Shown here: in pieces, positions 24,419 through 36,183 of the stretch
Layout of the letters: every line of letters starts with the position of its first letter
How positions within the stretch are numbered: the first letter of the stretch is position 1
Assembly: GCA_010015655.1 (NCBI GenBank)
Contig: ML976705.1
Coordinates: forward strand, 8,717-72,716
DNA: 64,000 nt
Source of the DNA: Bimuria novae-zelandiae CBS 107.79
Lineage: Eukaryota; Ascomycota; Dothideomycetes; Pleosporales; Didymosphaeriaceae
Reading direction: 5' to 3'
The notes under the pieces: model-generated
What the model was told of the DNA's origin: nothing
The model's database searches: none
What the model saw: the letters and a program-made list of their open reading frames with translations, nothing else
Translations under genes and position numbers: made by a program

Positions 24419-27400
24419 ATGAGCTCTGATTCGGGAGAGAGCCCGGCGAGTGCTCACAATGACGGCACCGACGAGATAGGCAGCGCCTCGCCCGCTCCGG
24501 CCTCTCCGTTGGAGCCAGCGGGCATTGCAAGAGAAAATGGCAGTGGGCCATACGGCCAGGAGGAGGAAATGGAGGAGCTGGCATCCATCGCAAGTGGGGG
24601 CCATGATATGACCTTTGCGACGCGAAGAAGGAGCGAGCCTGAACAAGAGGACGATGCGTCCACCTCAGAGTTACCAATGCGTCCCGCTCCTTTGCGTCCA
24701 GGGAGCCCAGAGTCGACATCTACCCCCGATGATACCCCGTCGATCCAGGGCTCTATGCTTTCTTCGCCTGGCAGCAGCGTCCCCGCGTCGCACAGCTCTC
24801 TCCGACCACACCGACCTACATCGCTACAGCCTTTCGAACGACGCTTCTCTGCGCGGTTATCGCCTACTCCATTGGCCTCCCCGCGCGTAGGGTCCAGCCC
24901 CATCTTCCTCTCAGCGCACTCGCGACAGTCCTCAGTATCGAGCCATCTCCTCTTCCAGGCACAACCAGACGAGGCAGAAACACCCCAAGCGCCATGGGAG
25001 GTTGTGCGATGGACCAAGCTGAAGAAGATCACCGGCCAGGTATTCTCCGAAGTTGGCAAGCGCAACTTTGGCCGACCCACGTGTTTGACGGTCGCAGCTT
25101 CCCTGGTTATTGGTACTTCCAAGGGCTTCGTCCTAGTATTTGACTACCAGCAAGTGCTGAAGTCCATCATGGGGCCAGGCACTAAAGGTATGGCGGGCAA
25201 AATAGGTCTCTCGAGGTCCTGCTGACACACTGGTAGCTATCGAATGCGGACCCGTCACCGCGCTGGCAATATCTGCCGATCACTCCACGGTGGCCGGCGG
25301 ACATGCCACGGGGCACATTTTTACCTGGGAGCTAGCTAGACCTGCGAAACACTTCTTACATATACCTCCATTAGACCGAAATGCTTTAGACCAAAGAAAA
25401 TCGGATGGTCACATCTCTGGCGTTGCCATTCTCCACATTGGCTTTCTTGGTACTCGGCATACGGCCCTTGTATCGGCTGATGACGGCGGAATGGCGTTTT
25501 CGCATCTGGCAACCCGGGGTCTCGGCGCCATCGCAAGAACAGTAAAGACCACGCGCATTCTAGGGAGATATCCACTGTCCGATAAATCAACAGAACGGCC
25601 TCGGAAGCCGAGCTCTGTACTTGCCTTCGCCCCTCTGCCACTTGGTAATGTGGAACAGCCTACGGATACCATGGGCCTCACAGCGCTCCTGACTCCGTAC
25701 TTGTTGGTCATTGTCTCAACGACACCCATCGCGCAGACCCAACACAAAGCGTCAAGACCAAAAGAGATAGAGCCGCATAGTGCCTTGAGCGGGTGCCTAG
25801 CATGGTTCCCTGCAGTGAAGCTCAAGAACCCTTCCAAAGACGGGAACAAGGCGGTCTCAAAGACAAAGCTGGTATATTGCTGGTCTAACGTCCTCACAGT
25901 TTTGGAGGTAGACTGCATCGTAGCCGCGCCTAGTGAGAGAGAGAAACCGACCGAACTCTCTTTTCGACCACGCAGCAGATGGAAGAGTGAGGAGGCAATC
26001 GTGGCGGTTCAATGGCTGAGCAGATCCGTTCTGGGTGTGCTTACCATCAGCCAACGCCTCATCATCCTGGAAGACAACACGCTTCGACCCACTGATACTT
26101 TTGATCTCTTACACAAGCAAATATACCACTCAGATCTCTTCTCGCGCCAACTTCGCCCGGTGATTGAACAGCTAGACGAGTCCGACACATCGCTTCACGG
26201 TGTCGTAGCGGATGCTTTCTACATGAGCTTCAGGGCCTACAAGGGTCGGTTATTTCTGCTAGGGATCAACGATGTTTCGATCGGTACTCTGTCCAATTGG
26301 GCCGACAGACTCATGGCTCTCATGGAGGACGGCGATTTTATCGCTGCAATTGGCCTTGCAACTTCCTACTACGTAGGCGATGCGGACAAGCTGACAGTGG
26401 GACTGCCAGACGATGACCAAGCGCGGCACGCTTTGGTGCAAGAAAAGCTACTAGAGATGATATCGGCATCGTTGAAATACACCTTCGCTCGAGGAGATCA
26501 AACCAACGAAGCGAGCGAGAAATCAGTGAGAGGCCTCGCCGAAGTCTGCTTTACTGGACTGCTCAGTATGAAAGAGTTCGACTTCTTGTTTGAGGATGTC
26601 TATGATGCATTTGAGGAGGCGCCCAATGAGGGTATCTTCTTTGAGACTCTGGAACCATATATTCTCGACGAAGAAATTACCGAAGTTCCGCCGAACGTAC
26701 TCAAGGACATGATTACATTCTACGCTTCAGCTGGGCGCGCATCACGGCTGGAAGAGATGATCTGCCGTCTCAGCACAGACACCATTGACATCAACCAAGT
26801 AACCACCTTGTGCCAGCAGTACAACCTCTACGACGCCTTGATCCATGTGTGGACGCAAGCGATTGGCGACTTCATCACGCCTCTTGTCAACATTCTTGAA
26901 CTCATCAAGATCCTAGACTTCAGTGTGGATGAAACCGAAAACATTTACATGACGTCTGCGATGAAAATCTTCCCGTACCTAGCATATACCTTCACTGGTC
27001 ACATCTATCCCGGCGGCGCTTTGCTCGATGACGACGAGGCATACAGCGCGAAGAAGGACATGTACAGGTTTCTGTTTTCCGACAAGAATCTTGCTTGGCC
27101 ACCTGGCTCCGGGGATGTGGTCTTAACAAAGACAGATAAGGAATCGGAGCCGCCCTTTCCGTATCTGCAACTTGTCCTAGAGTTTGATGCGTCGAGCTTC
27201 ATGAGTATGCTCAATGAGGCATTTGAAGACAACTTCTTAAATGGGGAGCAAGATGCACCGAACGGCAACCAGGTCAACGGCACCAAACAGAGCTCGGTCC
27301 TCACGCCGACACGGCAGTACATCATCAATATCTTATTGCGTATGATGACGCCAGAGAATTTCGATCCGGAAGACATCGTGTACTTCTACATGTTCGTGGC

Positions 27401-29240
27401 CCGGAATCTGCCCAAATACCCACAGCATATAATGCTGCCTGGTACATCGCTGCATCGAATCTTACTTGGACTTTGCAACTACCCCACAGATGTCATCAAA
27501 GAAGATTGCCAGCTATCCGTCGAATACTTGCTCTCCATCTATCACCCACCGAACCTCCAAACCTTGGTTCCACTTTTCGAGAAAGCCGGATTTCATCGTG
27601 TCCTTAAATCGGTGTACCGCGGATCACAGCAGTATGCGAAGCTACTGGATACGTATCTCGACGATACCGAAGACGACGAAGCAGTCTTTGTATGCATCGG
27701 CGACTGTCTGCGCCCAAGCAAGGGTTTAGCCAGGAAGCAAATCGCCGAAATCAAAAGCGTGATTGTAACTCGCGCTAGAGATCTAATTGCTATCGACCCC
27801 GGCCGCGCTGCTCTCACATTGAAACAATACACGCCAGACTTGCTTGAACCGGTTCTCGACGCTCTCGAAGATGGCTCTGGCGCACAGTACCAATATCTGA
27901 AAGCTCTCATCGAGCCGACTGAACCTGCTACTGGCGAATCCCGCACTACTAGCGAAGATTTGCCCTCAGGCTTCATCGAGCGTTACGTCCAGCTCATGTG
28001 CAAGTTCAATAGTGCCCACGTTGCAGACTTCGTCAGCATATTGAAGTCTGGAGACCTTGGACTAGATCCGGTCCTCCCTGCCTTGGAGAATAGTGGTGTC
28101 ATCGACGCGGCCGTCATTCTCATGGCCCGCGATGGCCTAGTCAAGGATGCGATGGATCGCCTAGTGAAGCACCTCAGTACCTTGGAGACAGCTTTGACGG
28201 GGTTGATTAGCGCATCCGCAGAGACGCCGGATGTAAGCAATACCGAAGAAGCAGTGCACGACCTCCTCGAAGATATCCAGAAATATGTCAAGGTTGGTAT
28301 ATGGTTATGCCAAGGTCAGACGGGGGTCACGGACCGAATGCCTCAAAACCTGGTGGATAGGCGACGCTCTGCCTACGGCGAGGTCCGAGAAAAAGACCTC
28401 GTGCTTGATGAATTGTTGTGGTTAGATCTCGTCGACGCAGTTGTGCGGCTGATCAAGAACGCATCCTTTGCAGCCTCGGAGCTTCGTCCCTCCACAGAAT
28501 CAACGCAACCCGAACCCATCGACACCACGAGAGTCACAGCAACGCTCCGTTCCTCTGTCCAACAGACCTTTTCTGCTCTCCTAGCTTCAACCACGGTGCC
28601 GCCAAAACAACAGCAGCCCCCATTAACAGCGCAATCTCAACCGAGTCGCCCACCACTCGCCCACCGCCATTCGCAACCCCAAACAAACCCCTCCTTCCTT
28701 CGCATCCTGCGCGCTTTCCTTGCACGCGCAAGCACCACCTCGCCCTCCCTCTCCCACCTCCGCTCCGTTTTAGCCGAGATCTTCAGCGCATACACGTTCG
28801 AAGAAACCATTCTCAGCCTCGCGAATCGCTTCCTCGACAAAGATGCCTTCGCGCACGTCCGCGAAATCAATGATCTGCGACAACGCGGATGGCGACCCAG
28901 AGGGCAGGTATGCGAGGGGTGTCGCAAGCGGGCGTGGGGACCGGGTGCAGGCGGCGCGATCTGGGAGGCGTGGGAACGGTCTGAGACCAACAGATTGGCG
29001 AAGAGAATCGAGGAGATAGCAGAGGAGAACGGAAGTAAAGGTAAAGGAAAGAGCAATAGGGTTGAGGCAGGGGAAGTAGATGGACTCGTGGGGAATAGTC
29101 CCGTCGTGGTGTTCGCGTGTAGGCATCTCTGGCATAAGGCTTGTTTGGAGAAGGCGAGTGTTAAGGAGGGAGAGCCTGGGGCAGAAGAGGCGAGAAGGGC
29201 GGCAGCGGGCGGGCGTTTGAAGTGTCCGCTTTGTGTATAG
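24419..29240 (+). CDS. VPS8: Vacuolar protein sorting-associated protein 8 (CORVET subunit)
   Basis: Vps8 is the Rab5-binding subunit of the CORVET tethering complex, acting on endosomes in early-endosome fusion. Exons 24419-25187 and 25237-29240 are joined across a 49-bp intron (GTATGG donor, TAG acceptor), giving 1590 residues in frame, a usual size for fungal Vps8. Residues 1-195 are Ser/Pro-rich and disordered. A beta-propeller follows from about 200 (WTKLKKITGQVFS, LVIGTSKGFVLVFD, TALAISADHSTVAGG). The Vps8-specific segment FDFLFEDVYDAFEE...PYILDEEITEVPP and clathrin-repeat-like helices occupy the centre. The C-terminus has the expected RING-H2: CEGC at about 1482, CRHLWHKACLEK at about 1552 and CPLC at 1586-1589. 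The insert between the first and second Cys pairs is long (about 70 residues) and Lys/Glu-rich. All domains are intact, so it is probably functional. Confidence 0.95.
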
Positions 29241-31046
29241 TGATTTGGTTTCGTATGTAACTTATCCACTTGTTTATCTTCTACTTCTGACACGCGTGTG
29301 TGTTTAACGCCGTATTCTTACCTCGTACGAAAGCCAGAGACAACATACAAGGCAATTTCGAGCCCTGACGTGCGGTTTAACCTTTATATCGGACACACGC
29401 CACACAAAATTCCCACGGCGACCATCGCCGGCATACCCCACGGCGCAATCATACCTGATCGACATCCCACTCCCTCTTCATCCTCTCAAACATCGAACTC
29501 CCACCCCTCTCATCCCTTACTAACGGATCCTCCCACTTCCCCAGTATCAACACCAGTAGCCGGCTCCCAGCCATTACGCCGAGAGCGAGGCTTAGTATCG
29601 GACTACTACCAGCCTGTGACTTGGACTCAGCAGTCGCACGTCCAGGTCATCCTGCGGAGCGCGTGAATAAACCAGCGGGATGATAAGTGTGTTCAAACTC
29701 ACCTATTGTATGTACTGCTGCAATGTTCACCTCGACAGCAACAAGCTTTCTTTTATCGTCTTCAACGACCTGAATAGATCATGCGACACAGTAACAATAC
29801 AAAACCAATGCGCTGGCCCTCATCCTGTCTGCACTCCGAAGCCTGAACATCCACGAATTCGCACGGCACAGGGCGTTTGGCACTTGCATGCATCCCTACA
29901 TGTGGTAAGTTTAGACCTAGTTCAAAGACCGCGCGAGACAAGGCATCTGTACGACTCGGAGCTGAGACCCACTGAGATCACAAACTCATTTCTCGGTATA
30001 CACTTATATGTTTACTTATCCGTCCTATTGCTTCGCTTCGTACGAGTCTGTCAGAACCACGAGCCCTTATCAGGATCCACCAGGGTTCTTGCGGCGGCAC
30101 CAAAGCAACACAACGGTACATACCGCTTCCATCTCGGGGACCGAAAATATATTGGCTCGGGGGTACTTGAATTAGCCTCTACACTTCATAACTTAATGCG
30201 GGAAGCCAAAGGGATATTGAGGACATGCCAAGGTGGTATAACCTATTAGACCCATGATCTCTTCCAGTGCAAACCATAAAACTGTGCGTGATGCTGAGCA
30301 GCTGAAGCAGCTGGTTGGATACTGAATGGGCACTATGTTTGGGCTCGTACTGTTGTCTGTGCATTCGGTGCAAGTATTTCAACTATCTAACAACTATATA
30401 GGTAACGTAAGAGGGTCCTTTATGAGCAGGGAAATCCATGGCGCGCATCTATAACATTGCAATGGCGTTCTAACACTGGTAATTAATGTGTCACCCGTTC
30501 ATTAAAGTACTCCTTGTGTGTAATGTAGATGTGACGTCGAAAAGAGTGTTGAGGCAATCGTTGTTTTGATTGAGAAGCTACTCTATGGAGCTATATACTG
30601 TGGATCATGTGGATCACGTGCACGGGCTGCACGTACCGGGTGGCCCAAGCTTCATGTCCTAAACCGTCACAGTAGAGATTGGTGTCCATGAAATGGCTAC
30701 AGCTAAGACCTACACGCTGCTGCAGTCTAAGAACATTCCTTTGACAAGCTGCGTGTGCCAAATATTGTTGGTTCCTGGGTACGATCGGATGATCAGCTGC
30801 ACCGATTATACCTAGGCAACCTTTTAGATTCAGCCCTGGAGGCTATGTCTTTGAGTATACATACAACTCAGCTCCCTTACTGCGTTAACATTCCTGGAAG
30901 GAAATCCAGGCGTGGGTCTTATTGTCAAGTAACCTTTCGGATGTTATTTTGTGTTGAAGCAGGATTCCTATGAAACTCAAAGAACGAATGTATCCCAGAA
31001 ACGACGACCGCACGTTCCCTATCAACCCCTGGTTCTTTTCTCAGAC
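29241..31046. other. Long intergenic stretch, no supported gene
   Basis: GC-balanced, unique-looking. Frames of 122 and 189 codons exist on the plus strand at 29298-29666 and 29680-30249, but neither shows a domain, a biased composition or flanking splice signals, and the second mixes short hydrophobic and Cys-containing stretches without pattern. It includes the VPS8 3' region. No tRNA was recognised. Confidence 0.5.
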
Positions 31047-31440
31047 TCATGCAGCAGTAGCCTGTGCCATGTATAGTTCCGGAAGACTCTCCAGAGCTGT
31101 TACGCTGTCGTTGCGCTTTTCTTCCATGTCAACTACCTTAAACTTATCGTCCTCTACCTTCAGCTTCTCCTCTCCCACCTGGAGCTCAGAAACGGCCTCC
31201 TTCGCCATCCAGTCGTATACCTGACGCGCAGCCTTGGGTAGGGCATTTTCTCCACCCTTTCCTTCCTCAATTTCCACCATCTCTGCCGCCCAGGTGAAGA
31301 TAGCGCATACGATTTGCTTCACCTGCTCCTCGGTATTATGCGCATGGATAGTGATCCTGACTCTTGATTTGCCCTTCGGGACGACGGGATAGGTGATTGG
31401 GAAAGCGCAAAAGCCGTAAAGGCTAAGATGGAACGCTAAA
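31047..31440 (-). pseudogene. C-terminal stump of an alpha-oxoamine synthase (BioF/GlyAT-like, PLP class II)
   Basis: On the minus strand a frame ending at 31047 reads LAFHLSLYGFCAFPITYPVV, then PKGKSRVRITIHAHNTEEQV, then about 90 Lys/Glu-rich residues. The FPITYPVVPKG..R.R.T.HA.NT.EQV signature is the conserved C-terminus of pyridoxal-phosphate alpha-oxoamine synthases (8-amino-7-oxononanoate synthase, glycine C-acetyltransferase and related fungal enzymes). The catalytic lysine domain and the N-terminal half are absent. Sequence upstream of about 31440 loses coding character and by 31580 becomes RIPped repeat. The remainder was therefore lost at the repeat border, and about 130 codons survive undamaged. 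Function is lost. Confidence 0.7.
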
Positions 31441-32227
31441 TAGTAATTGTGTGACGGTTATGAGGAGACGCGGACCACTTGTGCTGCTTCCTCATTATAT
31501 CAAGCACCTCTTACCTCAACAGGATCATAGATACGTCATGTAAATAGACCCTACTGCTATCTCGTGGAGAGCGCAACAGGAACACGACAGAATAACATAA
31601 TTAATAATATACTAATTTTACTACCTCGCACGGTTACCCTTTGTCTTACTATATTAATTATAATAGTTATAAGCCTAGATTATAATTAAGCTTATAATAA
31701 ATTACGAAGAAGATCGCACGACTAAAACTTACTTACTTATAATAACTAATTAGCACCTATAATTAAAATTATAATTAATTATACTATGTAGAGCCACTAA
31801 ATTATTAATATCTTATATAATAACTACTAAGTTAGATCCTATAGTTACCTAAGTAACTATTATCCTTAATTAAGCTAATAATTAGTATAAATAGCTATTT
31901 ATTTAAAAGGATACTACGCAAAAGAATAACCTTTAGTAATACGTAGACTTTACTATAATAATAGTAGACTTGCCTACGTTAACGGCACTAACTAAACTAC
32001 AACTTATAAATTATAATAAGGAAGCTATATTAATAGCTTATCTTATTACTACTTAGTAAAAGCTATACTAGTAAGAATATAAGTAATAAGAACGCAAGAA
32101 CCTTAAGTTTAAGCGTTAAAAAAAAGCTCTAGCAGAATTTAACTTAAAGATTAGTAAAATAATTACTATAAAACACCTTTACCTAATTAAAAATAAATAT
32201 TTTATACAAATAGTTAATAACGCTTAA
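31441..32227. other. Border and RIPped sequence, unassigned
   Basis: The first 130 bases are balanced; from about 31580 the DNA is AT-rich with very few CA steps. A plus-strand trace in 31980-32225 (Lys/Leu/Asn-rich, stops at TAG/TAA) suggests an old coding region, but no family motif could be recognised. Confidence 0.45.
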
Positions 32228-32579
32228 TGTTACGACCCAGAAGTCGACGGTGGGACGACGGGCCTTATAACGGCACTCGGGCCCCACCTAGGGATTACGT
32301 AATGTCCCAGGCTGTCTCAGACGCCAAGACTATAGGACATCAGGATATGGGATACCATGGGATTCTATAGGACAAGGAGGATATATATATAAGACGGGTT
32401 TCCTTTCTACGCTTCTTATAGCTAACTTATATATTTTCTGTGCAAGTACGTTCTCCTATATAAACTAATAGTTATTTTATTTATTATAAGATTAGATTAT
32501 TTAGCCTCGCGCTAAGTATCGCATTAACTTATACTATTAAATAATTTGTAAAGTACTACGATACCTTATCGCCCTAACA
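32228..32579. repeat. Possible LTR (352 bp)
   Basis: Starts TGTTACGACC and ends GCCCTAACA, so it has the TG...CA form with inverted TGTTA/TAACA tips. The first 180 bases are GC-balanced inside an otherwise AT-rich block, as is often seen for LTR ends. The flanking pentamers (CTTAA and TAGAT) do not match, so this is not a clean solo LTR, and no second copy was found in the window. Confidence 0.35.
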
Positions 32580-33879
32580 TAGATTAGAATAAGGTGTGAG
32601 CGTCTTATAACACTTAAAAAGTACTTTGTACTATTTAACGCTATACGTTAACGCGATCTAATTGTACGATATAAATCTTTTTAGACCCTACCTTATAGTA
32701 AGAAGGTTAAAGAATAGCTATAATCTTAAGTAGAGGTTACTAACATATGTATTACCATAGGTATACCTAAAATATTTATATCTAGGGCATAAGAAGGCTT
32801 TCTTATCGTCTATAAAATAATTAATTCTAAGTATAGTATATTAGGCCTATAAGCCATAATTAACCTAGAGAATACTAGCACTGCTATTCTATTAGTAAAA
32901 AACTATATTAGTAAACTTATAACCTATCTTAAGCGTGTTTAACTAATATTAATAGGAATTAGCTCTATAGCTATAGAACTAAACGCTACTAAGTCTTAGT
33001 AATAGTAGTAGTAGAAAAAAAAAGGATAGTAATAAAGACAAGCCTTAATACTTATACGACCTAAAATATTACTAAACTAAATACTAGTTAATTAACGCTA
33101 AGCACCTATGACAACTAAAAAACTATATTAATATAATTAATTAGAAGAAGCTAGATACTATCTTTACCGCTAATTATAGCTTAAAAGATAAGATTAATAA
33201 GATACTTAATAAGTAGCGTGCAAAATAGTAAGATAGGAATATTACTATAGATAATAATAATCCATCTACTAAACCAACTACGAACATGGTACTATTTATA
33301 TTTTAGTATAAAATAAAGAGCTCTACGCTTTGTGTAAGAAGAAAGAGCTTTACGCTCTACATAAGAACTAAAAGCTTTACGCTCTACACAAGGATACTAA
33401 TAAGAATTTAGCTTAGTTAACTATAGATAATAGTATAAAGCCTAAGCGCAATCTATATACAGCTATTAGTATAAAAGAAGATATTAACAAACTTATTAAT
33501 TAATAGATACTCGATTCTAGCTCTAACACCTACGTTATTAATAGTAAAGACTAGGTAGGATAAATAAAGAAGTATAATACTAGTAATACTAATTTTATAG
33601 GCACTAGTACAGGCCGCGTTTAAATTATAACGAAGCTTTAGTAATTACTTTAGTACTTATCTATCTAAAATACGCTACTTAAATATAATAATAATAGGCT
33701 TAGGCGGTCTCTATTAATTAAGAAAAATTATAAAAAATATGTAAAGCTTTCGACTTCTAATAGCGCTAAGAGTATTATAGTAAGGGTATTTTATAATTAC
33801 TAAGAAAATTAAGAAAGACACGTATTTATTACTTAATTAATAAGTAAAAAGATAAGTCGTAGTAGCTTTAAAAAGTAAA
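32580..33879. other. RIPped transposon debris
   Basis: Very AT-rich, CA-poor. Probably the body of the transposon whose C-terminal tail follows, but the catalytic residues could not be traced. Contains the short tandem repeat at 33316-33396. Confidence 0.45.
33316..33396 (+). repeat. Three imperfect ~27-bp tandem repeats
   Basis: The unit GCTTTACGCTCTACATAAGA recurs three times with transitions (first copy GCTCTACGCTTTGTGTAAGA). In frame it gives an ALRS/ALRF-containing nine-residue repeat, so it was probably a coiled-coil-like stretch of a transposon protein. Confidence 0.55.
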
Positions 33880-34222
33880 GATAGTAGAGCTAAAAAATGT
33901 CGCTAAGCTATATAAAGTGAAAATCTAGTAGAAAAAGCGTACCACGCGAGAGGCAGCTAAGAAGGTAAAAGAGAAGAAGAGGGCTAAAAAGGTAGCTTAG
34001 CGCGCTATCTAGAAGTCTATCCGCACCATAGAAAAAGTATTATAATTATCTTAAAAGGATAAGCGAAAGGCCTCTTAGTTATCTTTATAAAATAGAAAGT
34101 ATTAGAAACGTGTTATTAATGCTATAGATATTAAAGAGGACTTAGAGGACGTATTTACTACCCTAACTAAATCTATACGTAGTCACTATAATATTAAGCT
34201 TCTAAATAGATTTAAATAGTGT
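33880..34222 (+). pseudogene. C-terminal tail of a DDE (pogo/Tc1-type) transposase
   Basis: The plus-strand frame reads KKRTTREAAKKVKEKKRAKK, then a run of Arg/Lys/Ala residues, KDKRKAS and KRVINAID, ending KSIRSHYNIKLLNRFK. A Lys/Ala/Glu helix followed by a KGKRKAS-like patch and a closing 'R.G R...LP.K(F/Y)' phrase is the usual tail of fungal DDE_1 transposases. Stops are TAG/TAA at positions expected to be CAG/CAA. The catalytic part is not recognisable upstream. Confidence 0.5.
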
Positions 34223-35305
34223 AAATTAATTGTAGCTATTAACTTTTTACTCTACTAGAAAATCTCGTAAAACTATTATCTGTGGGTAATTTTATAGCCT
34301 TATATTTAGTAGAGTGTTTATGTTGTTCCGCGTGTATTGGCTAAATCGGTGCATTGAGTGCAGGGACACGGTACCCCGTAAGGTTAAATTAAGTAATCGA
34401 TCGCCTACCAACCAGTTATCTTACCAACGAATTATAAAATCTCTAGATTTTTGCCGCTCGCAAGGGCAGGGGAACACCTCCTAAAAGTAATACAAATGCT
34501 ATAAAGAAACTATGCGCTAATAAAAGATTACACTAGTATTCCCCTCTATTATCGTTACCTTCGACTTGCACAGCTTAGTCCATTCAAGCTACATACACCT
34601 TAGTATATTAGTTATCGATATTTGCACAGAATCTTAGCTATCGGATTCACGTACATCTACCCGGTTATAGATTTTTTTGGCTAGTGAGCCTATTATGTTT
34701 CCCATTTTAAATCAAAGTTCTGACCGAGCCAATCTAGTTATCATGAGTCAGTTAATAAAGGCATCCCTCTAAAGTCTTAAAAATTAGGTCTTCCGGAGCA
34801 ATTAACGCGTGCAAAAGTAGCAAATGAGTAAGGAAATGCGGGAATAAGGGCGGCCCCAACTTTATCGGGAACGAACGACTAAAAGAGCTCACAGATAGAT
34901 AATGGTGAGACATGTATTAAGGATGGGAAATAGTATAAACGATACAAATTTCAGGTTAACAAAGGGGCAGAAGATAAGACTTTGAAGGAGCTGGCAGACA
35001 AAGCTTCTCATAAGGTTTGGACACAGGCAGATATGCCTATCGGCGAGGAAGACGCTCATAAGGCCGTTGAGTAACTATTTGATGATCTAGAGAAGGATTT
35101 GAAAAAATAGAGTAGCCGTTGGACGATGGTTGCAAGGTCTCGCACCAGGCAGGCTGGGATGTACTCGAGGGAAGAGGAGACTGTAGAGGCGAAGTATTTG
35201 TGGATTGTGTTTGTATTGAAGATACCCTCGCCCAGGACAACCGATTGGAGTTTCTCCTCTCCTTTTTATCTTAACGATTGCCCATGAATGTCCCGACATA
35301 ACAAT
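34223..35305. other. Intergenic, downstream of the G1 peptidase gene
   Basis: RIP character ends at about 34.3 kb. From there composition is intermediate. Frames up to 70 codons (35037-35299, minus) have no motif. It contains the 3' untranslated region of the minus-strand peptidase gene next to 35305. Nothing else could be supported. Confidence 0.5.
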
Positions 35306-36183
35306 TTACGCGCCAGTGTACTTGCAAGTAACAGTCGAAGAGCCCGATGTCGAGCAGTCCGTATAGACAGTGCTACCCTGCTTGATATCTATAATCTCAG
35401 CACCCGTCACACCAAGGGTAGATCCGCTCGTCGTAGTCACAGAAGCACTCTTGAAATTGACCGTGCCAAAGTTCGCAAAGGGAACCATGCTGTTTCCAGA
35501 CGAGAAGTCCTCCACAATCCACTCAGCATTGGTCTCGCACAGCCTACACCATCATGTCAGCAACTGTCCCCTGCAATGCAGCTCACGTCATGAAGGGCTA
35601 CTCACTTGTTCGTCTCCCCGGTGAACGTCTTCGTCACCGTCTTGCCCGTCGTCAGGTTCTGGATGACGGCGCTTCCGCCGCTTGTGCTGCTCGCCGTGAC
35701 CGTCATCTTGATCTGGTCACCCGCTCTCACGGTGATGCCCGTAAAGTCGATCGATGGGTGGGGATACCACTCATACCACGCGTTAAAGCTAACAGTGCTG
35801 CCTTGGATATAGAAGTCCACACCCGTCTGCAAAATGGCATCCTGGCACGTATCACCGTCAATGCCAACCCAGGCAGAGGCAGCATACTCGGTACTGGCGG
35901 AAGCACCAGAGGGCTTCTTGGGGGTGGGGACGGTGATGGTGCCGGTCACAGACTTGTAGCCGGTGCCGACGAGGATGGCGCCAGCCCAGTTGGAAGAGTA
36001 TGAGACGTGGGACTCGTTGGCCTTGGCGAGGCGGAGCTCCTCGAGGTCGGAGGGCTGGAGGGGGTTGGAGTTGCGGATCGCGGCGCGGCGGTTGAAGCGG
36101 GCGGCGGAGCGTTCCTGGCGGGAAGGACCCGCGATGGCGGTGGAGGCCAGAAAGGCGGGAATGATGGCAGTGAAGAACTTCAT
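35306..36183 (-). CDS. Secreted G1 family (eqolisin) acid peptidase
   Basis: Glutamic peptidase of family G1 (scytalidoglutamic/aspergilloglutamic type), an acid endopeptidase active outside the cell. Exon 1 is 35606-36183 and exon 2 is 35306-35543, joined across a 62-bp intron (GTGAGT donor, TGCTGACA branch, TGTAG acceptor), giving 271 residues in frame. It begins with a signal peptide (MKFFTAIIPAFLASTAIAGP), then a basic propeptide (RFNRRAAIRN), then the mature start SSNWAGAILVGTGY. The catalytic Gln lies in DAILQTGVDFYI and the catalytic Glu in the exon 2 segment NAEWIVEDF. Two C-terminal Cys (DCSTSG...VTCKYTGA) fit the family. Length and motifs are normal, so it is probably active. It is the only clear gene in a 2.8-kb island between two RIPped blocks. 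Confidence 0.93.

Noticed and set aside
28637..29293. 218-codon minus-strand frame overlapping the VPS8 3' end
   Set aside because: Fully opposite the conserved RING-H2 coding region; a GC-rich shadow.
29680..30249. 189-codon plus-strand frame downstream of VPS8
   Set aside because: No domain, no codon or composition pattern, no splice context. Long enough to note but not to call.
32228..32579. Clean solo LTR
   Set aside because: Termini look LTR-like but the flanking pentamers differ and no second copy is present, so only a tentative repeat is listed.
35554..36003. 149-codon plus-strand frame
   Set aside because: Antisense to exon 1 of the G1 peptidase, whose catalytic motifs and intron are unambiguous.
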